In this document: positions 17,935-24,402 of the stretch, in pieces
Layout: each line of letters opens with the position of its first letter
Position numbering within the stretch: position 1 is the first letter of the stretch
Source of the DNA: Anaerolinea sp.
Lineage (GTDB): Bacteria > Chloroflexota > Anaerolineae > Anaerolineales > Villigracilaceae
Assembly: GCA_020047815.1 (NCBI GenBank)
Contig: JAIFNG010000175.1
Location: forward strand, 1 to 64,000
Length of the DNA stretch: 64,000 nucleotides
Reading direction: 5' to 3'
Notes under the pieces: model-generated
Told to the model about the DNA's origin: nothing
Databases searched by the model: none
The model's input: only the letters and a program-made list of their open reading frames with translations
Translations under genes and position numbers: made by a program

Positions 17935-19182
17935 ATGCAGCCGACCCTCTTTTCCTCCATTCATTTAACTGTTTCCCAGCTCACGTTCCATATCCGCAAA
18001 CAACTGGAGAACGATCCAACCTTGCAGGACGTCTGGGTGGAAGGGGAGATTTCCAATCTTTCGCGCCCTGCCTCGGGTCACATCTATTTCACGCTTAAAG
18101 ACAAGAATGCCGCCCTGAAATGTATGATGTGGAAGCAGGATGCGGGGCGTTCGCGGGTCAATTTGCAGGATGGGATGGCAATTGAAGCGCATGGCAGGAT
18201 CACGGTTTATGAGCCGCAGGGGACATATCAGCTCGCAGTCAATCTTATTCAGCCAAAAGGCGAAGGCGCTTTATATCAGGAATTCCTGCGCCTGAAAGCC
18301 TTGCTTGAAGCCGAAGGCCTCTTTGAGATCGATCGAAAACGTCCCATTCCTGCTCAGCCGCGGGTGGTCGGAATTGTTACCTCTGGCACGGGTGCGGCTT
18401 TGCGCGACATGATCAACACTCTGCGCCGGCGGCTGCCGCTTGTGCAGGTACTCCTTGTGACTTCGCCCGTGCAAGGGGTGGAAGCGCCGCCCGCTCTGGT
18501 GAAGGCTTTGCAATCGCTCAACTCCCTACCCATGATCTCAGATCATCCGACCCCGGATGTCATCCTACTTGCGCGTGGAGGCGGCTCGATCGAGGACTTG
18601 TGGGCTTTCAACACTGAGCAGGTGGTGCGCGCCGTTGCAGATTCAAAAATACCCGTCATCTGTGGTGTGGGTCACGAAACAGACTTCACCCTTAGTGACT
18701 TTGCAGCAGACTTGCGCGCTCCCACGCCGACCGCTGCCGCCGAGCTTGCCACGCAAACAACTCTGGATGACCTGCGAGACCTGCTTACATCCTACTCGTC
18801 CCGTCTCGCCTCTTCAATTTTGGATCTGACTGCTGAACAAAAAGCATTTATCTTCGCGTTGAGATCACGCCTGAAATATGTCTCCCCTGAACGGCGCATC
18901 CAGTCTGAATATCAACAACTCGACGAATTCTTACGCCGCGCATTCTCTGCAATGGATCACCGCATCCAATTACAATCAAACTACGTAAATGGAATATCGA
19001 GACGCCTGTTCTCGTTAAGTCCGGAGGGCATCCTTTTACGAGGATATGCGATCGTTACCCGGATTGAAGATGGCGCGGTTGTCTCGAAGGTGGCGCAGGC
19101 ACGGGGTGAGATGAAAGTCCGCGTGAGTGACGGCGAGTTTGGAATAAAATGTGATGTGTCCAGCAAAAATTGTGAATCGTAA
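17935..19182 (+). CDS. xseA: Exodeoxyribonuclease VII large subunit
   Basis: A 415-residue nuclease subunit that degrades single-stranded DNA from both ends together with XseB. The N-terminal OB fold shows VWVEGEISNLSRPASGHIYFTLKD. The catalytic region shows RVVGIVTSGTGAALRDM, LARGGGSIEDLWAFN and GVGHETDFTLSDFAADLRAPTPTAAAE. A coiled-coil region follows at about 290-370. The ATG lies 7 bases after TATCCT, a possible -10, without a ribosome binding site. xseB follows within 18 bases, forming the usual xseAB pair. Confidence 0.97.
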   Translation: MQPTLFSSIHLTVSQLTFHIRKQLENDPTLQDVWVEGEISNLSRPASGHIYFTLKDKNAALKCMMWKQDAGRSRVNLQDGMAIEAHGRITVYEPQGTYQLAVNLIQPKGEGALYQEFLRLKALLEAEGLFEIDRKRPIPAQPRVVGIVTSGTGAALRDMINTLRRRLPLVQVLLVTSPVQGVEAPPALVKALQSLNSLPMISDHPTPDVILLARGGGSIEDLWAFNTEQVVRAVADSKIPVICGVGHETDFTLSDFAADLRAPTPTAAAELATQTTLDDLRDLLTSYSSRLASSILDLTAEQKAFIFALRSRLKYVSPERRIQSEYQQLDEFLRRAFSAMDHRIQLQSNYVNGISRRLFSLSPEGILLRGYAIVTRIEDGAVVSKVAQARGEMKVRVSDGEFGIKCDVSSKNCES

Positions 19183-19199
19183 AAGTGTTTGGAGAAGTC

Positions 19200-19445
19200 A
19201 TGGCAAAGTCTAAAATTGCAACAAAACCTATTGAAGAATTATCCTACGAAGAAGCGCTGACCGAACTTGAAAGTATTGTAGAATCTCTGGAAGGCGGACA
19301 GAACTCACTTGAAGATTCGATGAAACTCTTTGAACGGGGACAGGCGTTAGCCTCGTATTGCGGCGTTTTGCTTGAGTCTGCCCAACTCAAAGTGCAGAAA
19401 CTGGCTGGAGAGAATATCAGCGCCTTTGAGGAAGAATCCGAATGA
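19200..19445 (+). CDS. xseB: Exodeoxyribonuclease VII small subunit
   Basis: 81 residues from the ATG at 19200. The start at 19185 in the ORF list is rejected because GGAG lies 8 bases before 19200. The sequence SYEEALTELESIVESLEGGQNSLEDSMKLFERGQ is the standard XseB helical hairpin that binds the large subunit. Its stop overlaps the start of the DUF212 gene (ATGA), so all three genes are probably one operon. Confidence 0.95.
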   Translation: MAKSKIATKPIEELSYEEALTELESIVESLEGGQNSLEDSMKLFERGQALASYCGVLLESAQLKVQKLAGENISAFEEESE

Positions 19446-19894
19446 ATTTGCTCGCGATATTTCAAAATAAAGTCTTGGTTGCTGTGTTGATCGGCTGGCT
19501 CTTGGCACAGATATTAAAGATCCCCACCGAGTATCTGCGTTCGCGTCGTTTGATGTGGGCAATGTTCTTTGCTGCAGGCGGCATGCCTTCTTCACACTCT
19601 GCGTTGTTGGTGTCCGGGACTTTGGCCGTGGGCTTGTATCACGGATTTGACAACCCCTTGTTTGGCATTGCGGTTGCCATCACCATGATCGTCGTCCATG
19701 ACGCGGCGGGGGTCCGCAGACAGGCAGGTATGCACGCGGAGCGCATTAACCTGCTTTTTGAAGAATTATTAAAAGGTCATATCTGGGGAGAAAAAGAATT
19801 GAAGGAAGTGATCGGTCATACTCCGCTTGAAGTAGTCGGCGGGATCTTACTGGGTTTCTTTGTGGCGATCACGCAATGGTTGTTGTGGCCGTGA
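19442..19894 (+). CDS. DUF212 / divergent PAP2-like membrane protein
   Basis: A 150-residue membrane protein with about three to four hydrophobic segments. AGGMPSSHSALLVSG and VVHDAAGVRRQAGMHAE are the signature of DUF212, a family distantly related to acid phosphatase and vanadium haloperoxidase (PAP2). The SSHS and DAAGVRRQ segments resemble the phosphate-binding residues of PAP2 enzymes, so phosphatase activity is possible but unproven. The ATG overlaps the xseB stop, implying translational coupling. Confidence 0.9.
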   Translation: MNLLAIFQNKVLVAVLIGWLLAQILKIPTEYLRSRRLMWAMFFAAGGMPSSHSALLVSGTLAVGLYHGFDNPLFGIAVAITMIVVHDAAGVRRQAGMHAERINLLFEELLKGHIWGEKELKEVIGHTPLEVVGGILLGFFVAITQWLLWP

Positions 19895-19935
19895 TGAAAA
19901 CCCTTTGAGTCGATTAAGGCACCCGCAGGGTCTTT

Positions 19936-21522
19936 TTAACTTTTTTTCAGTCTTCTGATGACCCCATTTACCATATATTGCAACTCAGGCACCCGCTGGA
20001 ACCACAACGCGGCAAAATAAACCCCACCCCCGATGAGCACACCAACAGGCGTGATGATCCACACACTGAGATTTTGCCCAAGGTACAGCCAACCATAAAT
20101 AATGAATGACATTGCCAGCGCGCCGAACATAGAGGGGATCATTCCGCGCATAATATATTTTCCCTCAATTCCATTTAATCGTTTTCGCATCACACCAAAT
20201 AAGACCGTTGCTTCGAGCGCTGTTGCAAGTGAATTTGCCAGTGCAAGTCCACCATGCGGCATCCAGCCGATAAATTCAAATACTCTTATGAACACAAGAC
20301 TAAAGACAACATTTAATCCCATCGCAACCATGCCGATGATGACCGGTGTTTTTGTGTCGTGCTGGGCGTAAAAGGCGCGTGTCAAAATTTCCATGATCGA
20401 ATGTCCAACCATGCCCGCCGCATACCAGAGTAAAGCCCACGCCACAATAGCAACGGCGCGTTCGTCAAATTCTCCGCGCTGATACAACAGCGAAATTAAC
20501 GGTTGACGAAGCAGGATCAACCCCAGACTGGCAGGCAGAGCCAGCAGGATCACAGAGCGTAAAGTCGCTGCGAGAGAGGAGCGCATCTCATCCTGTTGAC
20601 CGAGGGCATGTTGCGCAGAAAAAGTGGGCATCACTGCAATTGCCGCCGATTGCGCAATGACAGCCTGCGCCATCAACATCAGTGAAAAACCATAATATAA
20701 GCCAGTGACACTGCCGCTGACCATCTGCGAGGCGAGCCAGGTATTGACCCAGAAATTCAATTGCACAATTGCCACGCCCAGCAGGCGCGGTCCCATGAGG
20801 GTGAGGACCTGACGGACGTTTGAATCTTTCAGACCCAATGAAAAGGGGGAAGTGAGAAGTGAGAAATCGGGTAATTTGGCCAGCGAGGGAATTTGTATCA
20901 GCAGGTATAAAAATGCACCCACGACGACGCCCCATGCCAAACCATAAATACCCATGGAAGGCGCAAGCACAAGCGCGCCAAAGATGATACCCAATTGGTA
21001 CAATGCCGGGGTGAGCGCAGGCACAAGAAATATTTGATGCGCGTTGAGAATGCCAACGAATAATCCGCCCAAGCCGAAGACAACGGCTGAGATCAATTGA
21101 ATGCGTAATAATGAAATGGTCAATAAAAAGATGTGCGGGTCGTTGGAGAGGCCCGGGGCAAGTGCGTAGCGTACCACTTGAGGGGCAAACAAGGCAACGA
21201 GCGCGGCAAGCAGGCTGAGTGTGAGTGTGACCGAATTTGCGATCGCGGCGGCGAGTTTCCAGGCCGGGTCCTTCTCATTCCGTGCAAGTAATCCGGTGAA
21301 AGTTGGAATAAATGCAGAGCCGAGCGCACCGCCTGCCACCAGGAGAAATAAAGTCTCGCTCACGCGATTGGCAGCGAAGAACGCATCTAGTTCAGGCGAG
21401 GCGCCAAATGTGCGCGCCACGATCATGCCGCGCACCAGCCCGGTGATCTGCCCCAAAAAAATGGCGATCATTACCGTGCCAGTTGCACGCGCAATTTGTT
21501 TGTTTGCCGTTGATCCTGTCAT
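19936..21522 (-). CDS. murJ: Lipid II flippase MurJ
   Basis: A 528-residue polytopic protein with about 14 membrane helices, which flips lipid II to the outside for peptidoglycan synthesis. The MurJ/MVF pattern is clear: ATGTVMIAIFLGQITGLVRG at the N terminus, then FGASPELDAFFAANRVSETLF and GALGSAFIPTF. Length is normal. It is convergent with the DUF212 gene. TATAAT on the minus strand ends 11 bases before the ATG without a ribosome binding site, another possible leaderless message. It fits with the other wall genes (LCP, VanW) and shows the organism builds a murein wall. Confidence 0.95.
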   Translation of the reverse strand: MTGSTANKQIARATGTVMIAIFLGQITGLVRGMIVARTFGASPELDAFFAANRVSETLFLLVAGGALGSAFIPTFTGLLARNEKDPAWKLAAAIANSVTLTLSLLAALVALFAPQVVRYALAPGLSNDPHIFLLTISLLRIQLISAVVFGLGGLFVGILNAHQIFLVPALTPALYQLGIIFGALVLAPSMGIYGLAWGVVVGAFLYLLIQIPSLAKLPDFSLLTSPFSLGLKDSNVRQVLTLMGPRLLGVAIVQLNFWVNTWLASQMVSGSVTGLYYGFSLMLMAQAVIAQSAAIAVMPTFSAQHALGQQDEMRSSLAATLRSVILLALPASLGLILLRQPLISLLYQRGEFDERAVAIVAWALLWYAAGMVGHSIMEILTRAFYAQHDTKTPVIIGMVAMGLNVVFSLVFIRVFEFIGWMPHGGLALANSLATALEATVLFGVMRKRLNGIEGKYIMRGMIPSMFGALAMSFIIYGWLYLGQNLSVWIITPVGVLIGGGVYFAALWFQRVPELQYMVNGVIRRLKKS

Positions 21523-21563
21523 AGGGTGGCAGGATTATAACATTGACGAAAATCGCCCCTAAA

Positions 21564-21645
21564 GGTCTGCAAATGATTAACTTTCCCGCAAATTCATTCT
21601 TCCTTCGCAGGTCAGGGAACTAATATTTTCACGAACCCATAAAGG
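21564..21645 (+). repeat. Direct repeat R3, copy A
   Basis: Matches copy B at 22528-22607 in the same orientation. Shared blocks are GGTCTG-AAAT-ATT, TCCCGCA, GGGAACT-ATATTTT-ACGA and TAAAGG, with small indels in between. Copy A lies between the murJ start and the REP-like cluster. Confidence 0.7.
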
Positions 21646-21705
21646 TTTTCTTTGCCGACAACCGTCATGACGGCAGGACTTATTTGCATGTTTCGCCTGT
21701 GGTTT

Positions 21706-21733
21706 AAGGTTTCTCCCTCCGGTCGAAAAGACA
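21706..21733 (+). repeat. REP-like repeat, copy 1 (half element)
   Basis: AAGGTTTCTCCCTCCGGTCG followed by AAAAGACA. It matches copy 2 except for one base. The left arm of the palindrome is missing here. It continues into a GACAGGTGCTCGACGAGCGC segment that also recurs after copy 2. Confidence 0.75.
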
Positions 21734-21830
21734 GCTGCTCACTTCGCCGAGACAGGTGCTCGACGAGCGCGCTCTCTCTTTGTCGTTCCCGGAAGAAAAC
21801 CGGGACAGGTGTTCGACGAGCGCTCTCCGA

Positions 21831-21884
21831 GGAGAAACCTTCACACCAGTCAAGCAAGGTTTCTCCCTCCGGTCGAAACGACAG
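21831..21884 (+). repeat. REP-like palindromic repeat, copy 2
   Basis: GGAGAAACCTT and AAGGTTTCTCC form a perfect 11-bp inverted repeat around CACACCAGTCAAGC, followed by CTCCGGTCGAAACGACA. This is the most complete copy and defines the element. Confidence 0.8.
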
Positions 21885-21947
21885 TTACTCACTACACCGG
21901 GACAAGTGCTCGACGAGTGCCCTTTCCTTGTCATCTCGACGAGCGCC

Positions 21948-22000
21948 CTTCGAGGAGAGATCTTGCACCGCAGTCAAGCAAGGTTCTGCCAGAAACGACA
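21948..22000 (+). repeat. REP-like repeat, copy 3 (degenerate)
   Basis: GAGGAGAGATCTTGCACCGC then AGTCAAGCAAGGTTCTGCC and AGAAACGACA. It is the same element as copy 2 with a short internal loss around the CTCCGGTCG segment. Confidence 0.65.
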
Positions 22001-22064
22001 AACAGGGTACAAAAGGTAAGGGTCAGCAAGATACAACCTCCAGTTTTTTTTCAGGGTTTGGTTG

Positions 22065-22110
22065 GTTGTATCTTGTACCCCTTTCTTAAGAAAGGGGTAC
22101 AAGATACAAC
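22065..22110. repeat. Perfect 46-bp palindrome
   Basis: The half GTTGTATCTTGTACCCC followed by TTTCTT meets its exact complement AAGAAAGGGG then TACAAGATACAAC with no spacer and no mismatch. The arm end GTACAAGATACAAC occurs again at 22151-22164, and CAAGATACAAC at 22027-22037. Confidence 0.9.
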
Positions 22111-22150
22111 TACAACCACGACCCCAAAAACAAGAAACAATACAACCCAG

Positions 22151-22164
22151 GTACAAGATACAAC
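22151..22164 (+). repeat. Extra copy of the palindrome arm
   Basis: GTACAAGATACAAC is identical to the right end of the 46-bp palindrome (22097-22110). A shorter copy, CAAGATACAAC, lies at 22027-22037. Confidence 0.75.
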
Positions 22165-22512
22165 TGTTCTAAAAAGCCAACCGCTGCCAGGCGATATGCG
22201 GCTTTATGAACGAAATGATCCTGTTCGAAAACTTCCTGCCCATATAAACAGGCAGCCAAAACCGGACGCGCGTGTCTTGCGTGCCTTGGAGGGCGGTACT
22301 TTGTTGAACCGCATTCCCCCTGACTTCGCCAAAGAACCTGTGGATGCTGCCGGCTGAGGTCCACGGGATGGGGGCTGGGGCTGTAATGCGTCACGGGCAA
22401 AGCCTGGTCTGTGCCGCGCGCTGCAGTCCGTGCAGGATGATAGGCTAAATGATAAGACCTGCCTATTAGCAAACTATTGATACCTCGTCAGCAAAGTGTG
22501 ATTTCCTTTCTC

Positions 22513-22531
22513 GACCCCTGAGCCAGGGGTC
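22513..22531. repeat. Small perfect hairpin
   Basis: GACCCCTG pairs with CAGGGGTC around AGC. Its right arm runs into the start of direct repeat copy B. No T tract follows. Confidence 0.5.
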
Positions 22532-22607
22532 TGTAAATCATTCACCTCCCGCAGTGACATCATTTCGTTGGGAGAGAGGGAACTTATATTTTTACGAGCC
22601 CTAAAGG
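22528..22607 (+). repeat. Direct repeat R3, copy B
   Basis: Second copy of the 80-bp repeat at 21564-21645, in the same orientation and ending about 75 bases before the phospholipase D-like gene. The best-conserved segment is GGGAACTTATATTTTTACGA. Confidence 0.7.
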
Positions 22608-22681
22608 GGTTGCGAAGTCCCTGATGGGGATAAACCTTTCAGGTGTTCCGATGAAGTTATAATTTCAGCTGGAGATCTTTT

Positions 22682-23809
22682 ATGAAGAAGAACCTGACAT
22701 ACATTCTTGCCCTAATGATTTTAATGACCGCATGTAAATCTGCCACGCCGACACAAGCATCAGAGCCCTCGGCCCCAAAAACCCCTGACGCTGCGACAGA
22801 AACCCCAATATCACTGACAGAGATCCCCCTTGGCGCAGGCTATGGGATGGACGGCGGCTGGTATGAACTATATTTTACCGATCCTGAAAGTCCGCTTGCG
22901 TCACAAGAAACAGGCGGGGTTGATGCACCTCTGGCTGCTGCCATTGACTCAGCCCGCCTGACGGTGGACGTTGCCATTTACAGTCTGAGCTTGAACAGCA
23001 TTCGGGACGTATTGATCGATGCTCATAAACGGGGGGTGCAGGTCCGGATGGTCATGGAGAGTGAAAATCTTGACCGCACTGACCCGCAAAAAATTAAGGA
23101 TGCAGGCATTCCCATATTGGGCGACCGGCGCGAAGGATTGATGCACGATAAATTCGTGGTTATTGATAACTCCGAGGTCTGGCTGGGTTCCATGAATTTC
23201 ACTGATTCTGGCGGATACACAGATAACAACAATCTCATGCGAATCCGATCGGTGAAGGTGGCTGAGAATTTCACCAGGGAATTTGAAGAGATGTTCCTGG
23301 ATGATAAATTCGGTGTTGATGTGGTGCCTGAGACGCCAAATCCGCGGGTGACGATCGATGGCACACCGATCGATGTGTACTTCTCTCCTGATGACGGTGT
23401 GCAAGCCAGCTTTATTGATCTGGTAAATAATGCAAAACAAAGCATTCACTTTATGGCTTTCTCGTTCACAGCCGATGAGATCGGGGAAGCCGTAAGAAAC
23501 CGTGCACAGGAAGGTGTGGTGGTGAGAGGGGTAATGGATGATGAACAGGTCAACTCAAACCTGGGTACGGAATTCGATCCGTTCAGGCAGGCGGACCTGG
23601 ATGTCCTGCGCGACGGCAACGATGGTCAAATGCATCATAAAGTCATGATCATCGATGAGAATACGGTGATCCTCGGTTCTTATAACTTCACTCAAAGTGC
23701 CGAGACAAAAAATGACGAGACCCTGATCGTGATTTACAACGAAGAAATTGCAGCACAATTCATGGCTGAATTTGAAAGGGTGTATTCACAGGCACAAGCG
23801 GTGAAGTAA
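22682..23809 (+). CDS. Phospholipase D-like lipoprotein
   Basis: A 375-residue exported lipoprotein with signal and lipobox LMTAC. It has two phospholipase D domains. The first HKD motif is MHDKFVVID with His155 and Lys157 and SMNF downstream. The second is MHHKVMIID with His318 and Lys320, followed by GSYNFTQSAE. Two HKD motifs in one chain make a complete active site. Such proteins cleave or form phosphodiester bonds in lipids or nucleic acids, and the target here is unknown. TATAAT and GGAG precede the ATG. The next gene starts three bases after its stop. Confidence 0.9.
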   Translation: MKKNLTYILALMILMTACKSATPTQASEPSAPKTPDAATETPISLTEIPLGAGYGMDGGWYELYFTDPESPLASQETGGVDAPLAAAIDSARLTVDVAIYSLSLNSIRDVLIDAHKRGVQVRMVMESENLDRTDPQKIKDAGIPILGDRREGLMHDKFVVIDNSEVWLGSMNFTDSGGYTDNNNLMRIRSVKVAENFTREFEEMFLDDKFGVDVVPETPNPRVTIDGTPIDVYFSPDDGVQASFIDLVNNAKQSIHFMAFSFTADEIGEAVRNRAQEGVVVRGVMDDEQVNSNLGTEFDPFRQADLDVLRDGNDGQMHHKVMIIDENTVILGSYNFTQSAETKNDETLIVIYNEEIAAQFMAEFERVYSQAQAVK

Positions 23810-23812
23810 GAT

Positions 23813-24226
23813 ATGCGTACCTGGTTTGCCCGCCTCTTGATCGGTGTGGTCACTGCATGGAACCTGCAGGCTGCGTTCGTCTTCATTCTTTCTCCCGGTG
23901 ACATTGTCCATGTCTACGAACTTTCAGGCGCAGCAGGTGAAGCTGCCATTCGCGGATTTGGTGTCCTGTTCCTGATGTGGAATGTGCCTTATCTGTTCGC
24001 TGTGAAAGACCCGATCCGCCATCAACTTGCATTGACCTTTGCCCTTCTTATGCAAGGTATCGGCTTGCTAGGGGAAAGTTATATCTTCTCCACATTGACC
24101 GCAGAGCACATCCAACTAAGAAATTCCATTTTGCGTTTTATTATTTTTGATGGAATAGGGCTGGTATTGTTGTTCATCGCATACTGGATCGGGAGGACAC
24201 ACCTTGCGCATGGCGATCGTGTGTAA
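23813..24226 (+). CDS. Hypothetical four-helix membrane protein
   Basis: A 137-residue protein with about four predicted membrane helices and no domain I recognise. The sequence GAAGEAAIRGFGVLFLMWNV between helices 1 and 2 is the most distinctive part. The ATG is three bases after the stop of the phospholipase D-like gene, so the two are almost certainly co-transcribed. A functional link, such as a membrane partner of the lipoprotein, is only suggested by the position. Confidence 0.75.
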   Translation: MRTWFARLLIGVVTAWNLQAAFVFILSPGDIVHVYELSGAAGEAAIRGFGVLFLMWNVPYLFAVKDPIRHQLALTFALLMQGIGLLGESYIFSTLTAEHIQLRNSILRFIIFDGIGLVLLFIAYWIGRTHLAHGDRV

Positions 24227-24357
24227 ATTTACGCAGAAAGACAGATCATTCAACTCAGGCGCGGGATCAGGAATCCAAATACTTCCTGCGGCATTGCCAT
24301 TTCGGCTAAAATAGATTAAATTAAACTTGTCTAGCACGTACGTTCTAAACCAGATTT

Positions 24358-24378
24358 CGGAAGTCTTAAAGACTTCCG
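24358..24378. promoter_or_regulatory. Hairpin in the leader of the HerA-like gene
   Basis: CGGAAGTCT pairs perfectly with AGACTTCCG around TAA, 24 bases before the ATG at 24403. No T tract follows. It could be an operator, an mRNA 5' stabiliser or the end of an upstream message. Confidence 0.5.
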
Positions 24379-24402
24379 ATGTCAAACTCAGGAGAGACTT
24401 AC

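Larger units (their letters stand above)
21523..22681. other. 1.16-kb gene-free repeat region
   Basis: I see no convincing gene here. All listed open reading frames run through repeats. The stretch contains REP-like imperfect palindromes, a perfect 46-bp palindrome with extra copies of its 14-base arm, an 8-bp hairpin, and a diverged 80-bp direct repeat near each end. A 53-codon frame from ATG 22197 to 22358 has AGG before it and a protein-like composition, but I cannot match it to a family. Confidence 0.7.

Noticed and set aside
21652-22357. Several overlapping frames of 60-180 codons in the repeat region
   Set aside because: They are translations of REP-like repeats and the palindrome, with repeated peptides in several frames. 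Only the short 22197-22358 frame looks protein-like, without a family match.
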